Assembly: GCA_024516155.1 (NCBI GenBank) | Contig: JAJJXM010000044.1 | Span: 310,001 to 374,000 of the forward strand | DNA length: 64,000 bases | Reading direction: 5' to 3' | DNA from: Pyronema omphalodes | Taxonomy: Eukaryota > Ascomycota > Pezizomycetes > Pezizales > Pyronemataceae | Shown here: one piece after another, positions 46,750-57,129 of the stretch | How positions within the stretch are numbered: the first letter of the stretch is position 1 | How the letters are laid out: every line of letters starts with the position of its first letter | Notes under the pieces: generated by a model | Seen by the model: only the letters and a program-made list of their open reading frames with translations | Told to the model about the DNA's origin: nothing | Databases searched by the model: none | Program-made: the position numbers and the translations under genes

Positions 46750-46824
46750 AAGATGTATATAAACACAGACCACGTCATAACCTTACGGTTGGGAACGTTT
46801 AAGAATCAATCAATCAATCAATCA

Positions 46825-46838
46825 ATCGAGAGCTTTAA
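46825..46838. repeat. right target-site duplication of the retroelement
   Basis: ATCGAGAGCTTTAA, identical to 45024-45037. The U1 upstream block resumes just after it (CTCGGGCGGCGAA). Confidence 0.85.
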
Positions 46839-47782
46839 GGGGTCGAACATTTGTGGGTGCTGATGTAGCTCGGGCGGCGAACGTTTCTATGCAGTTACAG
46901 AGGCTCTAGGGCGAAGATGGTGAAGGTGTCATCCTCCACCTCGGTCTTCCATTTTCGACCCGCCATGTAATCAACTTAGATTTGAGTTTTGCTCCATATC
47001 AGCTTACGATTATCTTGATTCTCACCGAGCATTCAGTTTGTTATTCTGACAAGCATTGGTAAGAATACTCATTTGATACCTCATGCTCAACTCCATATTA
47101 TCATCTTACGCTATAACTTACTTTTCTAGTAATAAAACTTCCTGCGGATCGTGAACTTCCAAGTCGAAGTACATACAAGGTCCAGCATCACTTCAGTACT
47201 GAGTTTCTTTTATGATACCTCGTTGCTTGAAGTCGGAAGAATCCAGCGTACCATTAACATGCATTTGATGTCCTTCACACTCAATCGTTCCTTAATACTG
47301 TAAATTTGAAGACGTAACAAAATTATCGCGGGCTACTAGATATTTTGTGTGAATAGTTATCTGCTTCAGCTGCCTGGTTCGGCAGTGAAATATGTATACG
47401 CCTCTCACCGCCGATCAAGAATTCTCTCCTAGTATTTTATAAATGAAGTTAATGTGATATTCACATCTCATATGGAGAAACACTCCTCATTCCACTTGAC
47501 AGCAGCAACCCAGTCGGGTGAAATACGGGAGTAAAGCATTTTTCTATTTACACAAAACTTTGTGACAACTATAAGGTGTGCACAGAATCGAGGACATCAC
47601 GTGTATAGCGTGGGGAACCGTGATGGACTGACGGGTTTGGGATGCAAATGTCTGGTTACATTTTGGTAGAGGTACTCGAGGGGTCGAAGCACCTGAGTTG
47701 GTATATGCCATCACCAGTTATTGCATCAAAATTCTTACCGGCCAATCCATACAATTCATCTTTGCATGCGTAGGTTCCCTTC
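46839..47782. other. spacer between U1 copies 3 and 4
   Basis: Diverged copy of the U1 unit spacer. It holds the remainder of the copy 3 upstream block, then the sequence downstream of copy 4 that matches 43.5-44.0 kb. No protein gene. Confidence 0.6.
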
Positions 47783-47954
47783 TTCAATTGCTCCCCGTAG
47801 GCAGCTATCAATGAAAAGGTAAAGGAAATCAAAAATTATGACGCCGAACAATCCAGAGACTATTCGCACGGGATCGAGCTCTCGTGGTGCAATGAGAGCC
47901 GATCCTGAGGATTTTCCTTATTTATGAGCAAGGAAATCGCGACCAGGTAAGTAT
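47783..47954 (-). ncRNA. U1: U1 spliceosomal snRNA, copy 4
   Basis: The 5' end is ATACTTACCTGGTCGCG (G11 class). The stem-loop 2 stem is CUCUC/GAGAG around AUUGCACCAC, replacing the U-G pair of other copies by C-G, a structure-preserving change. Stem-loop 3 is CGAAUAGUC-UCUG-GAUUGUUCG, with changes on both sides of the stem. The Sm site AUAAUUUUUGA and stem-loop 4 with UACG are kept. TATA-like CTATAAGAA lies at about 47986-47994. Beyond about 60 bases upstream its flank no longer resembles the other copies. Confidence 0.9.
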
Positions 47955-48050
47955 GAAGAAGAAAGAGGGAGGGAGGGAGATGGGGTTCTTATAGAGGAGT
48001 CGGAGCTCAAGGCTTAGCGGCGGTCAATTTTCCCCGATGACTCCAGGTCG

Positions 48051-49851
48051 TGTCCGGATCTCGAAGAGTTGCCGCTCGATGTAGGCGCGGGCGTGAGTGT
48101 TATTTGAGTACGTCGGCGAAATTTCGCGGAAGATTCTGGGAGGCGGCACAGCGGGGCCGGCCCTGGTTGCGGGTGTTGGAGAGCGTCATGTACGATTTAC
48201 TGACAGACCGGTATCAAATTTCTCGAGCTCCATGTCCACTTTTCTTTCCAAATCATCCATCTGTCCGTCTTCTGTATTTGCAGGCTCTAGTTTTTTGGCC
48301 CAATCAACATCCTGATACATGAATGACCTATCCTCTTCTTACGGTATGAAATCTCCTCGTAGGTAAGCGTTGAGCGTCCGTCTTCAAATTCCCTTTCATA
48401 TAAACCACAATTCGCCTCCTCCCTCTTGTAACACCACAGTTTTTACTATACGCGCGACCTCGTTCATCATAAGAAAGTAAGTCCCCGGGAATCGGCTTTC
48501 ATTGCACATCAAAAGTTTGATTCCTTGCGGCGTTTAATTTTTAATTTGCTATCAGCCTTTTCATTATTACCCGCCTGAGGGGAGGTGCTGGCGGAGAGAT
48601 TTCTTTACAGTACAACAGAGTCGCTTCATATTGAAGCTTCGGAAATGAAGAGATTGTAATTAGTAAGTCCCCTTCAGCCCGTTCTTCTCTGGCTTCATCT
48701 GCTCACTCGGTGAACTTTCCCAGAGTTTACTAATAACCAGAATATAACTGGTTAATTTTCCCAAGACAACGCTATGCAAAGCTTCGATCCTTTGTACCAT
48801 CGCCTCTGAAGCTTCCACCATCAAAAATCACGTCCTTAAGAGCTTCTCCTAGATATAGCAAGCCAATACCGCAACCAGAAGCTACACTCCACACAGTCCA
48901 CACCATGTAGTGGTTCGATATCACCAGCCGTCATAAACCGAAACATGAAATCTCAGACTCCTTCAATTCTAGATAATACCTTTTTCACCCGTCATAATGC
49001 TAACTCTATCCATAGTCCCTCCGATCACCAAAAACCCTACTCACCACTACCCTCGCCTCTCTCCCTCGGTGTGTTTCTAGATGATATCCTACTGCGGCTG
49101 GGAGTATACTATATTCAGTTTTCTTCTCCTAGCCAGTCATTCAATGATCTATTCCCCTTCTCCTTTTCATTTCGCCATGTATAGAAATTATATTGGCATA
49201 TATATACTTTACATATACTCCTCCCATATATATGCCTCATCTACCGTTAGATAGTCTGAGCCCCGTAACTAGCTTTTTATCACCCGAATATTTTGTACAT
49301 AGCTGATTATCAAATCAAATCACCAGAGCAATATGACTTGATCCACTTTCTCTGCAAGATTTTACCACATTATTCCAAGGGACTTAATTCATAACATGTT
49401 TCGATGGTTACAATTTTCCGCGTGTATTTCCCACCTAGTTTTCCTTGACACCCAGTCCACGAACCATCACGAATAACTCCCCAACACCGAAAATTCTAGG
49501 TCCGACCAACAAATCAAACAAACAAAAGTCCAAGTCACCCATGACGAGCGACTAGATATGTTTTTCTTCTTTCCAATACTAAACGTTCCAGGTGCAAGGT
49601 TAGACGTCCAAGGCAACTAACACGGAGCACTCAAAAAATCGCTCAAAAAATCAATAAATGCGTCTCTATTCCGAATCACAAGATCGTAAAACCCCAAAGC
49701 AAAGATAACCTTCACCTCCACCACCTTCACCACGTTCACCACCGTTCTATAAAGACGACTGACCATATCCCATATCCCCAACCCCAACCCCCACCACCCA
49801 CCACCTCCGAACTCCCAGCTGTCAACATCCAACCACCGCGTCTAAACGTAA
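48051..49851. other. intergenic region upstream of the U1 array
   Basis: No protein gene recognised. Two GTAAGTCCCC sites (48477 and 48663) resemble splice donors but no conserved exon accompanies them. Frames are short and partly low complexity. Confidence 0.4.
48491..48547 (+). pseudogene. possible inverted, shortened U1 remnant
   Basis: On the plus strand, opposite to the array, ATCGGCTTTCATTGCAC is identical over 17 bases to the stem-loop 2 region of U1 copy 1. It is followed 26 bases later by GGCGTTTAATTTTTAATTT, resembling GGCGTCATAATTTTTGATTT around the U1 Sm site. The stem-loop 3 region is shortened and no ACTTACC 5' end precedes it. It could be a decayed inverted copy. Confidence 0.4.
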
Positions 49852-49977
49852 CCTAACCAACCTACCCAACCTACCCAACCTACCCAACCTACCCAACCTA
49901 CCCAACCTACCCAACCTACCCAACCTACCCAACCTACCCAACCTAACCAACCTAACCAACCTACCCAACCTAACCAA
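49852..49977. repeat. 9-bp minisatellite, 14 copies
   Basis: The unit CCTACCCAA (TTGGGTAGG on the other strand) with CCTAACCAA variants at both ends. It superficially resembles a telomeric repeat but does not match TTAGGG. Confidence 0.92.
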
Positions 49978-50873
49978 CCGAATTACCCGACCCAACCGCG
50001 CGTATATCAACCGAGAGCTAGGACCTAGGGCCTAGGACTGTAGTATCCGACTAATATCTACCCCAGCTTGACATGAACCGGTTACTTTGTCTCCCATCCT
50101 CCCATCCTCCCTTCCTCGCTCTTTCTTGGGCGTCGTTTTCATCGTCGTCGTCGGAGGAGGAGGAGAAGGAGAAGGAGGGGGAGTTTCATCGATGTGATTA
50201 ATCCTGCTTGTCAAGGGGGGGAGGTAACATACCACTATTTTCAGTAGGCGAGTGTCCGAGTGCCCGAGTGCTCAAATCCGCAAATTCGCAAGCTATTCAA
50301 CTCAACGGTCGTGATAATATCTACTCACGAACCTTGTAAAATGAAACTTCATAACGATCCAACTGATCACCGATGTCTACGCTACTATTTTCAGTAATTG
50401 GTTATACATAGCCGTTATTATACATATACCTTATTTCCTGAAGAAAAGAAGCTTTAGGGCGGATTTCTTTTAATGAAATACCCATAGTAGCGTAAGAGTG
50501 ATTTGTTGCAGGATCAGATGATAACGTTCTTTTAGCCTCCCACCCCTTTCACTAGAAATACTGGAAGCGAGACTTTCGTTAGGAAGGGTTTCTGTTACTT
50601 CAACATTCACAAGATTAGGCATGGCATGTATCGATAAGCTCTGATCGTGTAAATTTATTCGTAGACTATGGACCATCGTCGAAATGCCCCGGCCCCGCTA
50701 AACAAAATACACAAAGAAATCCGAATGAACCAACTAAAGCAGAAAATAGCAAAAAGAAAAAAATAAAACAGAAAATAGCAAATACACAGAAAATAGCAAA
50801 AAAAAAAAAAAAAAAAAAGACAGCAATACCCCAGAGCCAAATTCAATCGTTTAAATACCCAATATCCAATCCT
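49978..50873. other. region downstream of Argonaute
   Basis: Contains the Argonaute 3' UTR, with A-rich stretches near 50740-50820, and no recognised gene. Confidence 0.45.
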
Positions 50874-53833
50874 TTAAATGAACCACATGGAGTACGCAAG
50901 ATTCGAGTGAACTTGACGTTTGGCGGGAGGAGGTGGAGCCGCAGCCTGTCGAGATCTACGCGGATCATCGGATGAGTAGGTGGTAGCAAAGTCCTCCGTG
51001 TCGATATCATGACAACGCGCTCGGGCAGAGGCGATGTGTGCATAATAAGTGGCTGGAATGAGGGAGACCGAGGTTGTTGATCGAATGAAAGTGTAGCATG
51101 AATTATATATCAATGCCTCGAGTACATCGACAGGAATCTTGGTTTCGTTCCAGATAACCTCATAGTGCACTGGACGAGCAGTACCTTGGAGTGCGAAGTG
51201 CGAGTTAAGGTAAAAGTCGTGATTCTCAAAATGAGTAATATCCTTATCGACAATGAGTCCTGGTTTGGGGTTGTTGTTTTTGTCTGCTCCGATGTGGTCG
51301 GGGAAAAATCTGTAATGGTGGCGTTTGGAGCAAACTACAACCGTAATCTGCGGATTGTATTTGGGATCGAGAAATTTGCAAGTTTGCTTGATGCACTCAA
51401 GCTCGGTCTCCAGAACCTGCTTGTATTGCGGTTCGGAAACACCGTCACGGAAGTAGATGATACGTTTGGGCGATGTTCCTGTACTCAACCTGAAGCCTCG
51501 TAAAAGATTGACGATAAACTTAAAGATGTTTGCCGAAGTAATCATTTCGTTACGCGTGCCGTTGTTGTTGGTCATGGCGGCAAATCTCGTTCCTTGGAGA
51601 TTTATAGATCCAACCATGGAAGCATAAGAGCCATCCGGGTTGTTCGGGGAAGCGTGAGACACATCAGCTCCAAGGAGCATGGTAGGTGATTCCTTGGATT
51701 TCGCATTTAGGCCCTTTGTAAGCCTATCGCATTCTGGCGATAGATCGACGGTGTAGCCACCAGTCTTCGCGTTGAGCTTCATGGCGACATTACTACAGTA
51801 CTGCGGCTGAGCACGTGCAACGTGCGCAAACTGTAGACACTGAGTAACCATACCAATCTGTGTGTCCGCATAAGATTTGATATCGTTGTAGGGCTGTGGG
51901 GCCTTCGCCTTCAAAATGAAGAACAAGAGTTGCGGCATTGTTTTGAACTTGTTTCCAGTCTGGACATAAAGATCGTGGACATTACTGGCAGGCGGCATGC
52001 TAATATTAGCATACACGACGCAAGGTGTCTTTGCACTGACGAATCCACCGTGCGAGGTGATAGTGGTAGTAAGCTGGCGGAAAAAGGTGTCCAGCACTGA
52101 TTTAGGCATGTCATGTGTTGAACCAAAGCACATGACACCCCAAGACTTGAGACCTCCAGTAGCTGTGCTAAAGAGGGGACCCCACTCTGCAAACTTTCTT
52201 CCTCTCAAGTCCCATTTACCACCTTGTGGTTGGAACAGATCCGCCGGCCTGTTACAATTACCGAATTTAAGTTTCGGGGCGGGTAGGATGCGAGCTGAAG
52301 TCTTCAACATGGAAGTCTCATCGATTTTCATACCATATGCGTTCAGAATAGGGTCCTTTTGCCAGTTGAGCTTTGTCACGTTTGTCGTGATTTGGTTGCG
52401 TCGATCAACGGGGCGCTGAACGGTGAATTTGATCATGTCGGAGGATTGGGCTTCGTCGAGCTTGAAAGGATAACGCTGGGCCTTGAGCACAAAACACAAT
52501 TCCATTGGGTAGAATTCCCCCTTCTTCTTGGTCCGGACAAGAGGGAGCATAGGGTGCCTTAGTCGAATATTATAATGTCTCTGGTAATAATCGTTGACCG
52601 AAATCTCCTCGATAACCTCCTTACCAAATTTATCTTTTCTCTTGAGAGCGAATTTCGTGTCGAGAGCATTTTTCTCTTCGAATCCTTCGATGGTATAGAT
52701 TTTTTGAGGAATCTTGTCGTCCTTATCCTTGGAGCGGTGGTGGCAGACGAACTGAACTTTCTTTAAACGCCTAAGATTCTTCATGATGGGTCCTTTGGGC
52801 CCCTGCAATTTAATTGCGTTGGCGAAGGCCTGGATATCGGTTTTGCGAGACAATTTCGCAGCAATCAATGGGAGCTCTCCATCCTGCCAGAAGCAGCAGG
52901 TGGTAACATCAACGTTCATCAAAAGCTTACCACCCTGTGCAATGCGAACCGACTGGAAAATACCCTTCCAGGCCTCGACAGCACCCATGAGTGGCTTGCA
53001 GCCGTATTGCTCATAAAAGGATCGTTTGATCCCGACGAAATTCTTGGAGGGGGTCTCCCGAACTAAATGATCAAGGAAAGAGAGGCCTTCGATGACCTCG
53101 GTGCACATTGACGTTTGTTTTTTAATGTAGGCGTCGAGAACCTGCATTGGTACCGACTTGGAAAGGCGGATCAAAATCCGATGCTTATTATTAGACCTGC
53201 GTCGTTCAACTGGGTCAATTAGTAAGATAGCTAGTAATTTCGGGAAATAGAGCTTACCAGGTATATCCTCGTCGAGGTCAATCTCCATCATTAACTCATC
53301 GCCGGGGAAGAGCGGCTTGAGAGACCAGGCAAGTCTAGCACCATCGAAGATGAGGAACTTTCTGGCCTCTCCGAACTTTGTCTGAAGCTTGGGGTGGTTC
53401 CAAAGCTTTTTGATCAGAGCGCGCTTATCGCCCTCGGCACCGATATTGCACTGCAGAAATGTTAGCTAGCTGTTATGTAGAAGATAGAGGTGCAGTCTTG
53501 CAGTCGGAGGACATACATCGTACTGAAAGATTTTATTGGAAGGAAATTGGTTGATTCTGTATGCATTTACTGCAACAGAACAGGGGACTCCGGTAGTAGA
53601 AAATCCCGGCCGCTTGGGAAGGTCGGTGTTTGTAATCATGGGAGGGCCGTACTCCGGTACAAACCCCTCAGGATAGTCTGCAGATTTCGCTGTACAGCAG
53701 TTAGCAATGTTGAATTGTGGGGGACAACTAGCGAGGCGTGTGGCACATGTGTGGTGCCGCACCAAGAACACGCATGGCAAACGCGTGGGGCAAAGGAAAG
53801 AAATGAAGGAGGAGGTAGATGGTGCTTACACAT
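50874..53833 (-). CDS. AGO: Argonaute (QDE-2-like), predicted slicer-competent
   Basis: Argonaute binds small RNAs and silences or cleaves complementary transcripts. Four exons are seen: 53833-53830 (ATGT only), 53689-53517, 53450-53258 and 53209-50874 (2706 nt, 901 aa). Introns are 140, 66 and 48 bp. The last intron ends GACCCAG, the acceptor that keeps frame with ERRRSNNKHR. The start MSKSADYPEGFVPEYGPPMI leads into the ArgoN domain (VAVNAYRINQFPSNKIFQYD). The PAZ domain lies at about 225-355 (NDYYQRHYNIRLRHPMLPLV). The PIWI domain holds a full DEDH tetrad: D639 in LLGADVSHAS, E678 in GTRNEMI, D712 in IYFRDGVSEPQ and H848 in ATYYAHIASARAR. The C-terminus is AYSMWFI. The N-terminus lacks the Gly/Arg/Gln-rich extension of many Argonautes. 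Upstream, about 2 kb separates it from the carrier gene. Confidence 0.93.
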
Positions 53834-55816
53834 GGTGATATTGTTAAAGTTACTTGTTAAAAGCGGACGCGAAAGAAAAGACGCGGAAGACGCGGAGCTG
53901 AATAGACAAGAGTTGGTTAGGGTGCGCTGAGATGTGGTGTGGCCGGGAACCGTTGGCGGTGGATAAGAGTATAAGAGAGAGAGATAGTGTTTCTTGGATG
54001 GCGGAAGCGGGGCTTTTATAATCAGGAGAGGGAAGATGAGCGGTTCAAGTCAAACAAAGGGTCGACTGCGGCCCTTGACCTGCAGCGATAAGTGCACACG
54101 CAAGACGGACAGCAGAGAATGTTGCTGCTGTTGATGCCTGCTGTGTTTGTTGAAACGAAAGACATGGAGGATGGAGTATGGAGCCATATTTACCCCGGCC
54201 TCGCTTAATCTAGTGGGACCCTGTCAGTATGGAAGCTAAACTACAGGGATTGTCCTAAACCAAGTTTATGTAGGAGATCCCAAAAAAAAAAGCCACCGGG
54301 GTGTCTTCCATGATCCAGTCGAGATTTGAGACCCAAGTTTGACAATAAAAAAAAAAGAAAAAAAAGACATGTGTGGGGATTGTTCACCATGTCGAGCAAT
54401 TAAACTTTATTGAATGCAGAATCATTCGAGATGAACTGTGCTTTTTTTTTATTTTCTTTGTATAAATCATTGCTGTTTTGATGGTGGTAAATGTACAAAA
54501 TTGAAGTTTTTTTCTTTTTTTATGTGTATGTGTTGATTCTGAAAATTTGCAATTTGCTGTTTTCAGTAGGAATCGTTCAAATTTTGTCTTCAAGGTCTCA
54601 TTCCAAATCAGTTTCTAGGCAGGATGAACTCTCAAAACTTGGAAAGAGACAGACAGCGGGAGTGTGTATTTTGCTCTGGTTACACTTGGCTGTTATTTCC
54701 AAATCACGAATATTAATGCTGATTTCTGCCAGTATGACTTTCATGACCTTGTTATTTGAGAGATTCTGTTTGGAGAAATACTGGGAGTGAGCAGAAACAA
54801 TCACCGCGCTAGTTTCCGTTTACTTGCTTTATCACCGGTCGGTTGGTTCTTGAAACGGGATATTTCCGGCCGTTTGGAAAGCTGTGTATAGTTACAACGA
54901 GCACCATAGGAAGACTTTCTTTGTATTCTTAGCACAAGAAAGCTGCTCTGGCAGTTGATATATCCAACTACCAATAAACTGCCATCAAAGGTAATATATT
55001 AGACTACGAACTGTATTTAATCATGAACGTGCTGCTTTCAGAAAGCTTCCTACATAGGAATCTTTACTACCACCGAATAATGGAATAATGGAAAAGTTTG
55101 TTTTTACTAGAAAAGCAATTGAATAAGCAGTCTGTGTTTAAAACAAGTGTATCTGGTGTTTGTGTTTGTGTTTGTGTTTTTTTTTTCTTTTTGTTTTAAC
55201 CAAAGACAATCAACGGAACAACGAATGGGTGTCGACTCCATCGCCATGTCTTTTTTGATTCGCTCAATGGCATGTCGCAGTTTGACGCATGTTTTGAGTC
55301 ATAACTTCCGCACGTGGAGGTTGCACTGCACAAATGCTGCAGCAAACTGCTGTCGTTCTGAAGGCGGGTGGGGAGGGGGTGTTGGTCTGTTGTTGGTCGG
55401 CAGTGCCGTTGCTTCGAGGCTGTTTGTTACCGGTTGCTGTGAGGCTGTTTGTTACTGGTTGCTCTGAGGCTGCTTGTTACTGGCTGCACCGGTTTCAGCC
55501 TTGGGCCCAGCCTCGCCAGCCGTTTACATACGAGGCTGCTGCCGTGCCTGTTGCGTTGCGCCGATGCCTGCCTCCTGCTTCGCGGCCTGTACTCTGTATG
55601 TATGTACAGGCATGTACTATGTACATACATAGCGCTGGCAGGCTGCGTCTTCCCCGATCCTTTCCTTATCTAAAGTAGCGCTGCATTCCCCACAATCTTT
55701 TCCTTATCCAACGTAGCGCTGCATTCCCAAATCTTCCCTGTCGCTGGTCCCGCAGCTATTGCTTGCTTGCTTTCGCGACAACCCCGCACCCGACACGCTC
55801 CTGTGACTGTAGAGAA
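53834..55816. other. intergenic region between Argonaute and the mitochondrial carrier
   Basis: Divergent promoters of the two genes. A/T-rich sequence is followed by repeats GTTTGTGTTTGTG (55158-55178) and Cys/Leu-coding GCTGTTTGTTACTGG-type repeats (55417-55485). No separate gene is supported. Confidence 0.45.
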
Positions 55817-56853
55817 ATGGCCGACGACGGGTTAACTCGCACCTTGAAAGACTTGTTTGCTGGTGCAGTTGGAGGAGTTGCACAGGTGCTCATTGGACAG
55901 CCGTTTGGTAAGTTTATTCCAAACATCGCAAATCAAACATCTAACAAGGCACGCAATAGACATTATCAAAGTCCGGCTTCAAACTACAAGCAACTACAAC
56001 AATGCTCTCGATGCTGCAAAGTCGATTTACAAGCATGAAGGTCCTCTGGCCTTCTACAAGGTATTTCCCCCTATCGATTGACAACGACAACCCGGATGAC
56101 TCATTGCTTTCTGTCGTCTCCATCTTTTACACCCAATCAATTCCCCTAAGGCGAGTCAACAAGCTAACTTCTATTACCCAGGGCACTCTAACTCCTCTAC
56201 TTGGTATTGGAGCTTGTGTATCTGTCCAATTCGGTGCTTTCAACTACGCCCGTCGTCTGCTCGAAAAACGCAATGTCTCTGCAGGTCATTCTCCTGCCTT
56301 GAGCTACTCTCAATATTACCTCGCTGGAGCCACTGCTGGTATTGCCAACACCGTCCTTTCGGCGCCCATTGAGCACGTCCGTATTCGTCTACAAACGCAA
56401 CCCCATGGTGCTACCCGTCTCTACAACGGTCCTCTCGACTGTATCAAAAAGCTGGTGTCAGCAGGAGCTTTGTACAGGGCCACCAACGTGACTTTGCTAC
56501 GTGAAGCTCAGGCTTATGGATTGTGGTTTACTACCTTTGAGTTCTTGATGAACCAGGAAGAGAAGAGAGAGGAGGTTCCAAGCTGGAAGATTGCTCTGTA
56601 TGGAGGTCTTGCTGGAGAGGCTCTTTGGTTGGGAAGTTACCCCATGGATGTCGTGAAGAGTAAGATGCAGACGGATGGATTGAAGGGTGAGGAGAGGAAA
56701 TATAAGAACGCTGTCGACTGTGCTAGACAGGTTCTCAAGGCTGAGGGAATGATGGGATTCTGGAGGGGACTTGCTCCTACTTTGATGAGAGCTATGCCCG
56801 TCTCTGCAGGAACCTTCTTCGTTGTCGAGACTACCATGAGGCTTATCAAGTAA
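55817..56853 (+). CDS. YMC1: mitochondrial carrier of the YMC1/YMC2 type
   Basis: An inner-membrane solute carrier of the SLC25 family, closest to yeast Ymc1/Ymc2, implicated in glycine/amino-acid and organic-acid transport. Three exons are seen: 55817-55907, 55960-56060 and 56182-56853 (864 nt, 287 aa). Three tandem repeats carry the Px[DE]xx[KR] signature: QPFDIIKVRLQT (formed across intron 1), APIEHVRIRLQT and YPMDVVKSKMQT. GTLTPLLGIGACVSVQFG, just after intron 2, is almost identical to the Ymc1 segment GTLTPLIGVGACVSLQFG. Length is normal and no residue of the signatures is missing. The start MADDGLTRTLKDLFAGAVGG needs no cleavable presequence. The exact substrate cannot be told from sequence. 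Confidence 0.92.
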
Positions 56854-57075
56854 GCGATAACATCGAAGACTGGACGTCATCAACATTTGGGGTCATCACT
56901 TGAGCAAGATCTCGAAAAATAGACGAACTTGGAATACATGGTGAAGACCAGGTTTGGGAATAGAGGAGCAAAAAGGTGCTGAGGAGCTAGTAGAGTACAG
57001 GAATACCCAAGCTAGAGTAGATTAGAAGATCTCATTGACTATTTAGAATCTAGAAATCAAAAATAGAAGCCTTGA

Positions 57076-57129
57076 GGCTTGTAAGGCTCGTAAGGCTCGT
57101 AAGGCTTGTAAGGCCCGTAAGGCCCGTAA
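57076..57129. repeat. 9-bp tandem repeat, six copies
   Basis: Units GGCTTGTAA, GGCTCGTAA and GGCCCGTAA alternate in six tandem copies shortly after the carrier gene. Confidence 0.9.

Larger units (their letters stand above)
45038..46824 (+). mobile_element. short non-LTR (LINE-like) retroelement inserted in the U1 array
   Basis: The insertion splits a U1 unit. The 14-bp sequence ATCGAGAGCTTTAA is present on both sides (45024-45037 and 46825-46838), a target-site duplication, although its first three bases merge with the tail repeat. The matching uninterrupted site is visible in copies 1 and 2 (GAGAGCGGGTTAAG). The element has a 5' leader, one long ORF1-like frame (45258-46508), an internal A-rich tract (46527-46552), two hairpins near the 3' end and a terminal (ATCA)n tail. 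No reverse transcriptase frame is present, so it is a non-autonomous or internally deleted copy that must have used another element's enzymes. Confidence 0.85.
42868..48050 (-). repeat. U1: tandem segmental duplication carrying the U1 genes
   Basis: The duplicated unit (about 0.7-1.2 kb, retroelement excluded) includes the U1 gene, its promoter and spacer. Upstream blocks match among copies 1, 2 and, beyond the retroelement, copy 3 (for example CTCGGGCGGCGAA and CTATCCTGCCATGGAAAC). A downstream spacer also matches: CATTCCACTTGAC at 43510 and 47493, and TATTGCATCAAAA at 43974 and 47719. Spacers have diverged more than the RNA bodies, which indicates selection or gene conversion on the RNAs. 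Confidence 0.85.

Noticed and set aside
49852..49977. Internal telomeric repeat
   Set aside because: The unit TTGGGTAGG differs from TTAGGG and no terminal or subtelomeric features are near.
53210..53257. Read-through start of Argonaute at 53291
   Set aside because: That frame passes through a 48-bp intron; the upstream ArgoN exons show the true start is at 53833.
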